5,781 nt of DNA from an uncultured Lachnospiraceae bacterium (GCA_934418055.1 CAKRWX010000165.1:1-5781); one strand, 5' to 3'. Counted from the first letter of the stretch, positions 1-5,629 are shown. Notes: generated by a model from the sequence alone, not told the origin. Numbers and translations: made by a program.

Positions 1-205
1 CTTCAAGGGACCTCTGCCACAGGGTGAGTTCATGCCATCCGGCGGTGTTGACGTAGACAACGTTGATAAGTGGATCAAGGCAGGCGCATATGCAGTTGGT
101 ACAGGCTCCAGCTTAACCAAGGGCGCTAAGACCGGCGATTTCGCAGCAGTTACTGCTAAGGCTCAGGAGTTCGTAGCAGCAGTTGCAGCAGCACGCGCAA
201 AATAA
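1..205 (+). CDS. eda: KDPG aldolase, C-terminal part (5' end outside window)
   Basis: The frame is open from base 2 to the TAA at 203-205 and gives the last 67 residues of a bifunctional 2-dehydro-3-deoxy-phosphogluconate / 4-hydroxy-2-oxoglutarate aldolase. The enzyme is cytosolic and cleaves KDPG to pyruvate and glyceraldehyde-3-phosphate. The visible part carries the family's KGPLPQ segment, the MPSGGV strand at partial residues 11-16 and the GTGSSL phosphate-binding loop at 33-38, with an Ala-rich helix at the end. The Schiff-base lysine, which in this family sits in a KFFPA-type motif, lies before the window and cannot be checked. A KDG kinase follows 111 bases downstream, making the usual kinase-aldolase pair of uronate catabolism. 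All four Phe codons are TTC and all visible Asn codons are AAC, as expected of a highly expressed gene. Identification is strong from the fold-specific motifs and the neighbour. Confidence 0.9.
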   Translation, partial: FKGPLPQGEFMPSGGVDVDNVDKWIKAGAYAVGTGSSLTKGAKTGDFAAVTAKAQEFVAAVAAARAK

Positions 206-252
206 TCGAAATCCAAACCGCATAGAGAAATTGCTTCTAATAGGAAGAATTG

Positions 253-279
253 CCGGGAGTGGTGGATAACGGCTCCCGG
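253..279 (+). other. Intergenic hairpin between eda and kdgK
   Basis: CCGGGAG (253-259) and CTCCCGG (273-279) form a perfect GC-rich 7-bp stem around a 13-base loop. The bases after it (TTCTAACTATCATTTT) are only patchily U-rich, so this is a poor intrinsic terminator. It is more likely a leaky attenuator, or a stem that protects or separates the eda message from the kinase message. A weaker stem-loop (229-232 with 248-251 and 234-237 with 244-247) sits directly before it. No convincing promoter is seen between eda and the kinase, so the two are probably co-transcribed. Confidence 0.55.
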
Positions 280-316
280 TTCTAACTATCATTTTATATT
301 GTAAGGAGAAAAAACA

Positions 317-1348
317 ATGGCAAAGATCGTAACCATGGGCGAGATCATGTTAAGACTGTCCACACCAAACAACGAGAAATTTATCCAGGCTGACGAGTTC
401 GATATCAACTACGGCGGCGGCGAGGCTAACGTAGCTGTTTCCCTGGCTAACTATGGACATGATGCAGAGTTCGTTACTGCAGTTCCATCCAACCCGATCG
501 GTGAGTGTGCAGTTGCAGCTTTAAGAAAATATAATGTAGGAACAAAGCATATCGCTAGAAGCGGTGAAAGACTGGGTATCTACTACTTAGAGACCGGCTC
601 CGCTATGAGAGCTTCCAACGTTGTTTACGATAGAGCACACAGCTCCATCTCCACAGCAACTCCAGACGAGTTTGATTTCGATGAGATCTTCAAAGATGCT
701 GACTGGTTCCATTTCACAGGTATCACTCCAGCTGTCAGCGATGCTGCAATCGCTTTAACTGAGGCTGCTTTAAAAGCTGCTAAGGCTCATGGCGTAACCG
801 TATCCGTAGACTTAAACTTCCGTAAGAAATTATGGTCTTCTGAGAAAGCACAGAAGGTTATGACAAACCTGATGCAGTACGTAGACGTATGTATCGGTAA
901 CGAAGAGGATGCTGAGAAGGTTCTTGGCTTCAAACCAGGCAACACAGATGTTACCTCCGGTGAACTGGAGTTAGCAGGCTATGTTGATATCTTCAATCAG
1001 ATGGCTGATAAGTTCGGCTTCAAGTACATCATCAGCTCCTTACGTGAGAGCCACAGCGCTTCCGATAACGGCTGGTCCGCATGTATCATGGATGGACAGA
1101 CAAGAGAGTTCTATCACTCCAGAAAATATCACATCACTCCAATCGTAGACCGTGTAGGTGGCGGCGATTCCTTCGCAGCAGGTCTGATCTGTGGATTAGT
1201 TGATGGCAAAGACATGAAAGCAGCTCTGGAATTTGCAGTAGCAGCTTCTGCTCTGAAGCACACAATCCCAGGCGACTTCAACCTTGTAACCCGTGCTGAT
1301 GTTGATAACTTAGCAGGTGGCGACGGATCTGGACGTGTTCAGAGATAG
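317..1348 (+). CDS. kdgK: 2-keto-3-deoxygluconate kinase (PfkB family)
   Basis: This 343-residue ribokinase/PfkB-family sugar kinase probably phosphorylates 2-keto-3-deoxygluconate with ATP to give KDPG, the substrate of the aldolase encoded just upstream. The N-terminal substrate-binding signature GGGEANVA is at residues 33-40. A GIYYLETG strand (87-94) and VVYDR (102-106) follow, typical of KDG-kinase-like members. DLNFR (165-168 region) and the GNEEDA turn (194-199) come next. The PfkB signature 2, VDRVGGGD, is at 277-284, with Asp284 as the predicted catalytic base. The usual GAGD is GGGD here, which keeps the anion-hole glycines. The start is fixed by AAGGAG at 303-308, eight bases before the ATG. 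Every Ile codon I read is ATC and Phe is almost always TTC, so high expression is likely. The C-terminal tail ends GDGSGRVQR. KDG as substrate is inferred from family resemblance and the eda neighbour; a related sugar acid is possible. Confidence 0.85.
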   Translation: MAKIVTMGEIMLRLSTPNNEKFIQADEFDINYGGGEANVAVSLANYGHDAEFVTAVPSNPIGECAVAALRKYNVGTKHIARSGERLGIYYLETGSAMRASNVVYDRAHSSISTATPDEFDFDEIFKDADWFHFTGITPAVSDAAIALTEAALKAAKAHGVTVSVDLNFRKKLWSSEKAQKVMTNLMQYVDVCIGNEEDAEKVLGFKPGNTDVTSGELELAGYVDIFNQMADKFGFKYIISSLRESHSASDNGWSACIMDGQTREFYHSRKYHITPIVDRVGGGDSFAAGLICGLVDGKDMKAALEFAVAASALKHTIPGDFNLVTRADVDNLAGGDGSGRVQR

Positions 1349-1382
1349 TTTTTAACTGAATAAGTAACAGACTGACTATACG

Positions 1383-1426
1383 AAGGACAGCTCTATGCTC
1401 ACAGGGGCATCAGAACTGTCCTTTTT
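1383..1426 (+). terminator. Rho-independent terminator after kdgK
   Basis: AAGGACAG (1383-1390) pairs perfectly with CTGTCCTT (1416-1423). An inner stem ATGCTC (1395-1400) pairs with GGGCAT (1405-1410), with one G-U pair, over the tetraloop ACAG. The two stems are joined by a short TCT/AGA helix with a one-base mismatch and a one-base bulge. The run of five T (1422-1426) completes a good intrinsic terminator. It should end or strongly reduce transcription between the two kinase genes, so the second kinase needs readthrough or its own promoter. Confidence 0.8.
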
Positions 1427-1439
1427 AGTAACTGCCTGG

Positions 1440-1462
1440 CGTGAAAACTGTGTAAATTCACG
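1440..1462 (+). repeat. Small inverted repeat in the leader of the second kinase
   Basis: CGTGAA (1440-1445) and TTCACG (1457-1462) are perfect inverted repeats separated by 11 bases. The element lies between the kdgK terminator and the larger 11-bp inverted repeat. It could be a first stem of a structured leader RNA or a protein-binding site. At 6 bp it may also be chance. Confidence 0.3.
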
Positions 1463-1480
1463 GGGTGGTTGCTGTAAAAA

Positions 1481-1538
1481 ATGTACTCTCGGAGTCTTTC
1501 CTGCACTTGCCTTTGTGGCTAATTTTTCGAGAGTACAT
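1481..1538. repeat. 11-bp perfect inverted repeat upstream of second kinase
   Basis: ATGTACTCTCG (1481-1491) and CGAGAGTACAT (1528-1538) are exact inverted repeats with a 36-base spacer, which contains a possible small GCC/GGC stem (1509-1511 with 1517-1519). The right arm ends 11 bases before the GGAGGT ribosome binding site of the downstream kinase. Read on the + strand there is no U-tract after the stem. Read on the - strand the stem runs straight into a T tract (complement of A 1476-1481), so it would resemble a minus-strand terminator. It could be an operator, a 5'-UTR stem or a minus-strand terminator; the sequence alone does not decide. Confidence 0.6.
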
Positions 1539-1566
1539 AAAATGCTTACGGAGGTAGCCATAAACT

Positions 1567-2595
1567 ATGGAAGAGAAAAGAAACTTTGACTTACTGACCT
1601 TAGGCCAGGTGCTGCTTCGCCTTTCCCCGCCTAATAATGACCGTCTTGTCCGGGGTGATACCTTTGTAAAACAGGTTGGTGGAGCGGAATTAAATGTAGC
1701 AGTCGGCGTGGCTCTGCTGGGGCTCCGTACGGGAGTCATTTCCAAACTGCCATCCCATGACATGGGAAGTTTTATGAAGGGCAAGATCCGTTCTTACGGC
1801 GTCAGCGATGACTTTTTTATGTATGATGATTCTCCGTCTGCCCGTGTAGGTATCTATTACTATGAGAATGGCGCGTATCCGAGAAAACCGAAGGTTATTT
1901 ATGACCGTTCCAACAGTTCCTTCTATTCTTTGAAGATCGATGAGATTCCAGAGAAGGCTTACACTGCGTCCCGGTGCTTCCACACCAGTGGAATCACATT
2001 GGCACTGTGCCCGAAGGTACGGGAGACAGCCATTGAGATGATCAAACGTTTCAAGGCGGCTGGAACCTTAGTTTCCTTTGATGTAAACTTCCGTGGCAAT
2101 CTGTGGACTGGTGAAGAGGCGAAAGAATGTATCGAGCAGATCCTTCCTTATGTGGATATTTTCTTCTGCTCCGAGGACACAGCCAGATTGACATTTAAGA
2201 AAACAGGCACCGCGAAAGAAATGATGAAGAGCTTTACAGAAGAGTATCCAATCTCCATTGTGGCGTCCACTCAGCGTATTGTGCACAGTCCAAAACGTCA
2301 TACCTTTGGTTCCATTGTCTATGACGCGAGAAAAGATGTTTATTATGAGGAAGAACCATACCGTGATATTGAGGTGGTTGACCGTATTGGAAGTGGTGAC
2401 GCATACATTTCCGGAGCCCTGTACGGACTTCTGACCAGTGATTTTGACTGTGAGAAGGCTGTCCGCTACGGCAATGCCACCAGCGCGGTGAAGAACACCA
2501 TTCCTGGTGACCTTCCATCCTCTAATCTGGAAGAAATCGAGACTATTATCAAAGCGCATAATCAGACTGGACCACAGAGCGAGATGGCAAGATAG
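1567..2595 (+). CDS. PfkB-family sugar kinase, KDG-kinase-like paralogue
   Basis: This 342-residue cytosolic PfkB/ribokinase-family kinase is colinear with the kinase gene upstream. The shared blocks are LRLSPPNN (17-24), GGAELNVA (38-45), GIYYYENG (95-102), VIYDR (110-114), the FDVNFRGNLW segment (171-180), the VDRIGSGD signature (271-278) and a TIPGDL stretch (311-316). Asp278 is the predicted catalytic base, and GSGD replaces the usual GAGD. It has clearly diverged: the region between the ATP-site strand and the signature (about 205-265) shows little resemblance, and the tail ends GPQSEMAR. The ATG is supported by GGAGGT at 1550-1555, eleven bases upstream. Phe codons are mostly TTT and Ile codons are mixed, unlike kdgK. 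It lies behind a terminator and a structured leader and is followed after 77 bases by a phosphofructokinase. Family and ATP-dependent sugar phosphorylation are secure. The substrate is open: KDG, another keto-deoxy sugar acid, or a different ketose. Confidence 0.8.
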   Translation: MEEKRNFDLLTLGQVLLRLSPPNNDRLVRGDTFVKQVGGAELNVAVGVALLGLRTGVISKLPSHDMGSFMKGKIRSYGVSDDFFMYDDSPSARVGIYYYENGAYPRKPKVIYDRSNSSFYSLKIDEIPEKAYTASRCFHTSGITLALCPKVRETAIEMIKRFKAAGTLVSFDVNFRGNLWTGEEAKECIEQILPYVDIFFCSEDTARLTFKKTGTAKEMMKSFTEEYPISIVASTQRIVHSPKRHTFGSIVYDARKDVYYEEEPYRDIEVVDRIGSGDAYISGALYGLLTSDFDCEKAVRYGNATSAVKNTIPGDLPSSNLEEIETIIKAHNQTGPQSEMAR

Positions 2596-2622
2596 AAAAT
2601 GTTTTCATGTCATAGCGAAATA

Positions 2623-2655
2623 TGACCCGGACAGCGAATTAGCAGTTCTGGGTCA
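2623..2655 (+). other. Hairpin just upstream of the pfp ribosome binding site
   Basis: TGACCCGGA (2623-2631) pairs with TCTGGGTCA (2647-2655) as nine consecutive base pairs, one of them G-U, around a 15-base loop. There is no U-tract behind it; the ribosome binding site AGGGGGT begins three bases later. It is therefore not a terminator. It may stabilise or mark a processed 5' end of the phosphofructokinase message, tune translation, or be an operator. Confidence 0.5.
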
Positions 2656-2657
2656 AT

Positions 2658-2664
2658 AGGGGGT
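2658..2664 (+). promoter_or_regulatory. Ribosome binding site that sets the pfp start
   Basis: AGGGGGT lies eight bases before the ATG at 2673. A second in-frame ATG at 2682 begins MKGNVIVGQSGG, where many homologues start, but it would be 17 bases from this site, so 2673 is preferred. Confidence 0.65.
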
Positions 2665-2672
2665 AGATATTT

Positions 2673-3911
2673 ATGGTATCAATGAAGGGTAATGTTATTG
2701 TTGGACAGTCAGGTGGTCCAACCGCAGTTATCAATTCCAGTCTTGCAGGTGTATACAAGACTGCAAAAGATCGTGGAGCCAGAAAAGTATACGGTATGCT
2801 TCACGGAATCCAGGGACTTCTGGATGAGAAATATGTGGATCTGTCTGAGCATATCAAATCGGATCTGGATATTGATCTGCTTAAGAGAACTCCATCTGCT
2901 TATCTGGGATCCTGTCGTTATAAACTTCCGGAGATCAAAGGCAATACGGAGTTTTATGATCATATTTTTGACATTCTGGACAAGCTGGAAATTGAGTATT
3001 TCTTCTACATTGGTGGAAATGATTCCATGGATACCATCAAGAAATTATCCGATTACGCCATTTTAAATGGCAGTTCCATTAAGTTCATGGGTGTACCGAA
3101 GACCATTGATAATGACCTGGCAGTGACAGACCATACACCAGGTTATGGCAGTGCAGCCAAATACATTGCTTCCATTACCAAGGAAGTGATCCGTGACGGC
3201 TTGGTATATGGCACCAAGAGTGTAACGATCTTGGAGATCATGGGACGAAATGCTGGATGGCTGACAGGAGCTGCAGCTCTGGCCAAAGGCGAGGACTGCG
3301 AAGGCCCGGATATGATCTTTTTGCCGGAGATTCCATTTGATGTAGATGAATTTATAAAAAAGGTAGAAAAACTGCAGAAGGAGAAAGCTTCGGTGGTAGT
3401 AGCTGTCTCTGAGGGCGTGAAGGTGGCAGATGGTCGCTATGTCTGCGAATTAACAGACAATATTGACTATGTGGATGCTTTTGGACATCGCCAGTTAACA
3501 GGTACTGCTAGATATCTTGCAGAGAGAATCTCCAGAGAGGTAGGCTGCAAGACCCGTGCCATCGAGTTTAACTCCTTACAGAGATGCGCTTCCCATATCG
3601 TAGGCCGCGTAGATATCACAGAGGCATTCCAGGTAGGCGGAGCTGCAGTGAAAGCGGCATTTGAAGGAGAGACCGCTAAGATGGTCATCCTGAAACGAAT
3701 TTCCGATGACCCATATCTGTGTGTGACCGATCTTTATGATGTACATAAAATCGCCAACGTGGAGAAAAAGGTTCCGAGAGAGTGGATCAACGAAGCAGGC
3801 GACTATGTGACACCAGAATTCTTGAATTACGTTCGTCCGCTGATTCAGGCGGAGCTGACTCCGATGATGGTAGATGGTCTGCCAAGACATCTGCGGTTGG
3901 AAGATAAATAA
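2673..3911 (+). CDS. pfp: Pyrophosphate-type 6-phosphofructokinase (PFP)
   Basis: This 412-residue cytosolic enzyme belongs to the phosphofructokinase family A and converts fructose-6-phosphate to fructose-1,6-bisphosphate. The N-terminal GQSGGPTAVIN (11-21) is the phosphoryl-donor loop. GGNDS at 114-118 puts Asp117 where ATP-dependent enzymes have Gly, and PKTIDND at 142-148 puts Lys143 where ATP enzymes have Gly. This Asp/Lys pair is the established mark of PPi users. Asp146 is the expected catalytic base, and MGRNAGWLT (190-198) is the substrate-binding MGR motif. Asn116 stands where many PFKs have a metal-binding Asp; I recall this in clostridial relatives. With PPi as donor the reaction is reversible and saves ATP. 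In some clostridia such enzymes also act on sedoheptulose-7-phosphate, which cannot be read from sequence. The gene follows the second kinase by 77 bases with no terminator between, so the two are likely co-transcribed. Confidence 0.88.
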   Translation: MVSMKGNVIVGQSGGPTAVINSSLAGVYKTAKDRGARKVYGMLHGIQGLLDEKYVDLSEHIKSDLDIDLLKRTPSAYLGSCRYKLPEIKGNTEFYDHIFDILDKLEIEYFFYIGGNDSMDTIKKLSDYAILNGSSIKFMGVPKTIDNDLAVTDHTPGYGSAAKYIASITKEVIRDGLVYGTKSVTILEIMGRNAGWLTGAAALAKGEDCEGPDMIFLPEIPFDVDEFIKKVEKLQKEKASVVVAVSEGVKVADGRYVCELTDNIDYVDAFGHRQLTGTARYLAERISREVGCKTRAIEFNSLQRCASHIVGRVDITEAFQVGGAAVKAAFEGETAKMVILKRISDDPYLCVTDLYDVHKIANVEKKVPREWINEAGDYVTPEFLNYVRPLIQAELTPMMVDGLPRHLRLEDK

Positions 3912-3942
3912 AATAACAGGCAGTAGTTAGATCAGTACTGTG

Positions 3943-3987
3943 AAAAAGCGGAATTTTACATAAAAATATGTGAATTCCGCTTTTTTT
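3943..3987 (+). terminator. Strong Rho-independent terminator after pfp
   Basis: The left arm (3943-3962) pairs with the right arm (3967-3985) through the GCGGAATT/AATTCCGC core and an ACATA/TATGT upper stem, with one bulged base, a G-U pair and an AAAA loop. Seven T follow (3981-3987). The left arm is preceded on the other strand by a matching T5 (complement of 3943-3947), so it could also stop transcription from the right. It ends the second-kinase/pfp unit. Confidence 0.9.
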
Positions 3988-3988
3988 A

Positions 3989-3997
3989 TGTTATGAT
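3989..3997 (+). promoter_or_regulatory. Extended -10 promoter for the small gene and AKR
   Basis: TGTTATGAT is an extended -10 element (TGn followed by TATGAT) directly behind the T-run of the pfp terminator. No good -35 box lies 16-18 bases upstream, where the terminator stem is, but extended -10 promoters often do without one. Transcription would start near 4003-4005, leaving a leader of about 42 bases before the start codon at 4046. Confidence 0.5.
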
Positions 3998-4030
3998 AAA
4001 TGAGAAAAGTCTATGAGAGAATATCATAAC

Positions 4031-4037
4031 AAGGAGG
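4031..4037 (+). promoter_or_regulatory. Ribosome binding site that sets the start of the small gene
   Basis: AAGGAGG is a near-perfect Shine-Dalgarno sequence eight bases before the ATG at 4046. The frame is open back to an ATG at 4013, but that upstream start has no ribosome binding site and would place this site inside the gene, so 4046 is chosen. Confidence 0.85.
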
Positions 4038-4045
4038 CGGGACGC

Positions 4046-4219
4046 ATGGGAACTTATGAATATGTGGTAGCGCAGATTGACGGAGATTATGCACAGCTGC
4101 AGCGGGTAGATGAGCCGTCCGGAGAACTGAAACTGGTAGCGAGAGCACTTCTTCCAGAAGATATTATGGAAGGAAGTCATTTGAAATATGAATGTCTTCA
4201 GTATGAACTGTTAGATTAA
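4046..4219 (+). CDS. Small DUF3006-like protein
   Basis: This is a 57-residue acidic protein without a signal peptide or membrane segment. Its pattern of a short strand, IDGDYAQL (about residues 11-18), a variable charged turn (EPSGEL) and LLPEDIMEG (30-38) resembles small Firmicute proteins of the DUF3006 type. In these an [E/D]GDYA strand is followed by LPE-x(3)-EG and a hydrophobic strand. The function of that family is unknown; a small beta-barrel-like fold is plausible. The resemblance is from memory of the pattern and is moderate. A very good ribosome binding site and a sensible upstream promoter argue that it is a real gene. The aldo/keto reductase begins 44 bases downstream with no terminator between, so the two probably share a transcript, but no functional link can be read from the sequence. 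Confidence 0.7.
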   Translation: MGTYEYVVAQIDGDYAQLQRVDEPSGELKLVARALLPEDIMEGSHLKYECLQYELLD

Positions 4220-4263
4220 AAACAAAAAGGGTCAGCTGGTTGTGAAGAAAGGAGTCAAGACAG

Positions 4264-5373
4264 ATGAAGTATCGTGAATTTGGAAAGACAGGATTAAAAG
4301 TTTCTGCATTGGGATTTGGAACCATGAGACTGCCGCTTTTGGAGGATGGGGTCACTGTTGATGAAAAAGAGGCAGTCCGGATTATCCGCCACGCCATTGA
4401 TTCGGGAGTTAATTACGTGGATACGGCGTATCCGTATCACCAGGGAACCAGCGAGATTGTCGTAGGAAAAGCATTGGGGGATGGGTACCGGGATAAGGTT
4501 TTTCTTGCGGATAAAAGCCCTATCTGGAAATTAGAGAAGGAAAGCGATTTTGACAGCATTTTAGAGGAACAGCTGCAGAAGCTGCAGACAGATCATATTG
4601 ATTTTTATCTGCTTCATGCATTGAATAAAGAACGGTTTGAAAAAATAAAGAATTTTCATCTTATCGATCATATGCTGGAAGCGAGAAAAGCAGGTAAGAT
4701 CCGTTATCTTGGATTTTCCTTCCATGATGATTTAGAAGTGTTTAAACAGATCGTGGATTATACAGATCAGTGGGATTTCTGCCAGATCCAGTATAATTAT
4801 ATCAATCGTGCTTATCAGGCAGGCGATGAGGGGTTGACCTATGCAGCAGAAAAAGGTCTGGCGGTGATTATTATGGAACCGTTGTTGGGAGGACGGCTGG
4901 CTAATCTGTCTGAGCATGTGGCAGAGGTATTTTCCAAAGATAAGACATCTGTGGAACATGCTCTGGATTTCTTATGGGATAAAAAAGAAGTCAGTCTGCT
5001 TTTAAGCGGAATGGGAACGGAACAACAGGTGGAGGATAATCTGGTCTATGCGGGACGCAGTGCAGTAGGTATGTTGACCGCTGAAGAAAAGAAGCAATAC
5101 GAGAAAGCAAAAGAAATCTATGACAAGATGTCCATGGTGGACTGTACCGGCTGTGCATATTGTATGCCATGCCCATTCGGATTAAATATCCCGGAGCTGT
5201 TTAAAGCCTATAATACATATGGTCCAGAGGGCAAAGATGGTATGAAACGGGAATATGAGAAGCAGCAGGTCCGTTCAGATTCCTGCAGAAGCTGCCATCG
5301 GTGTGAAAAGGTGTGCCCGCAGAACATCAAGATCAGTGAGCAGATGAAGAAAATTGCAGAGCTGATGAAATAA
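4264..5373 (+). CDS. Aldo/keto reductase with C-terminal 2x[4Fe-4S] ferredoxin domain
   Basis: This 369-residue cytosolic oxidoreductase has an N-terminal aldo/keto reductase barrel (about 1-275). FGKTGLKVSALGFGTMRLP opens the barrel. The catalytic tetrad is visible as Asp53 and Tyr58 (DTAYPY), Lys84 (LADKS) and His118 (YLLHAL). The C-terminal part (about 285-369) carries two cysteine groups, Cys294/297/300/303 (CxxCxxCxxCP) and Cys341/344/347/351 (CxxCxxCxxxCP), expected to bind two [4Fe-4S] clusters. Such fused enzymes are common in anaerobic clostridia and are annotated as aldo/keto reductases or predicted oxidoreductases. The natural substrate is generally unknown, and the clusters may pass electrons between ferredoxin and the nicotinamide or substrate site. 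AAAGGAG (4248-4254) lies nine bases before the ATG. It follows the small DUF3006-like gene by 44 bases and is ended by an intrinsic terminator. Family assignment is firm; the reaction is not. Confidence 0.92.
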   Translation: MKYREFGKTGLKVSALGFGTMRLPLLEDGVTVDEKEAVRIIRHAIDSGVNYVDTAYPYHQGTSEIVVGKALGDGYRDKVFLADKSPIWKLEKESDFDSILEEQLQKLQTDHIDFYLLHALNKERFEKIKNFHLIDHMLEARKAGKIRYLGFSFHDDLEVFKQIVDYTDQWDFCQIQYNYINRAYQAGDEGLTYAAEKGLAVIIMEPLLGGRLANLSEHVAEVFSKDKTSVEHALDFLWDKKEVSLLLSGMGTEQQVEDNLVYAGRSAVGMLTAEEKKQYEKAKEIYDKMSMVDCTGCAYCMPCPFGLNIPELFKAYNTYGPEGKDGMKREYEKQQVRSDSCRSCHRCEKVCPQNIKISEQMKKIAELMK

Positions 5374-5391
5374 AAGAATGATCATGAGTTT

Positions 5392-5446
5392 ATCCCCAGA
5401 AGGATCGTTATGGTTGCCGTAGCGATTCCACTGGGGATTTCGTTTT
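5392..5446 (+). terminator. Rho-independent terminator after the aldo/keto reductase
   Basis: ATCCCCAG (5392-5399) and CTGGGGAT (5431-5438) make a perfect 8-bp outer stem. It continues, past a small internal loop, into an inner stem in which ATCGTTA (5404-5410) pairs with TAGCGAT (5419-5425, one G-U) over a nine-base loop. The stem is followed by TTCGTTTT, a moderate U-tract. It lies 18 bases after the stop codon and separates the reductase unit from the stable-RNA promoters. Confidence 0.75.
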
Positions 5447-5580
5447 GATTGTCCATTGATTTTGCTTCTATAAAAACAGAAAATTCTGAATCGTCTGCAT
5501 TGCTGGAAGATTTCAAATTTGTACAAAACAGACATAAATTGACTGAACAATTAAAACAAATAAAAAAATTAAAATTATTG
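5447..5580. other. AT-rich non-coding region with UP-like tract before P1
   Basis: No gene is supported here: open frames on both strands lack ribosome binding sites and run into promoter elements. The stretch from about 5545 to 5577 is almost entirely A and T, with several A-runs (ATTAAAACAAATAAAAAAAT). It ends directly before the TTGACA of the first promoter, which is where an UP element contacted by the RNA polymerase alpha C-terminal domains would lie. Confidence 0.55.
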
Positions 5581-5609
5581 TTGACAATTAAAACAATACG
5601 TGCTATTAT
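5581..5609 (+). promoter_or_regulatory. Sigma-A promoter P1 (probable rRNA operon promoter)
   Basis: A perfect TTGACA -35 box (5581-5586) is followed after 17 bases by TATTAT (5604-5609), preceded by TGC to give an extended -10 element. An alternative -10, TATAAT at 5607-5612, would need a 20-base spacer and is less likely. The predicted start is G5617. Initiation with G fits the GTP-responsive rRNA promoters known from Bacillus. The A-rich tract upstream suggests a very strong promoter. Confidence 0.8.
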
Positions 5610-5616
5610 AATATTC

Positions 5617-5629
5617 GTTCCGAGGGAAC
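5617..5629 (+). other. Hairpin at the predicted 5' end of the P1 transcript
   Basis: GTTCC (5617-5621), loop GAG and GGAAC (5625-5629) form a perfect 5-bp hairpin that begins at the predicted P1 start. Seven bases later GAACTT (5636-5641), loop CAAAA and AAGTTC (5647-5652) form a second one. They may protect the 5' end, help processing or affect promoter escape. Confidence 0.45.

Noticed and set aside
1427..1566. Riboswitch in the second kinase leader (ZTP, c-di-GMP, THF and others considered)
   Set aside because: None of the conserved core motifs I know for these classes could be found. It is left as an unassigned structured leader.
1395..1589. 64-codon + strand frame between the two kinases
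   Set aside because: No ribosome binding site at its start. It crosses the terminator and the inverted repeat and runs into the second kinase in another frame, and its product resembles nothing known.
4013..4045. Upstream ATG giving the small gene 11 extra residues
   Set aside because: There is no ribosome binding site before 4013, and the extension contains the strong AAGGAGG that clearly serves the ATG at 4046.
5141..5190. First iron-sulfur motif spacing (CxxCxxCxxCP) as an unusual cluster site
   Set aside because: This spacing with a CxPCP-type end is, as far as I recall, normal for the aldo/keto reductase-ferredoxin fusion family, so it is not reported as novel.
5539..5566. Possible third promoter with TTGACT as -35
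   Set aside because: Only A-rich sequence lies at the -10 distance. The segment is better explained as the UP-like tract of P1.
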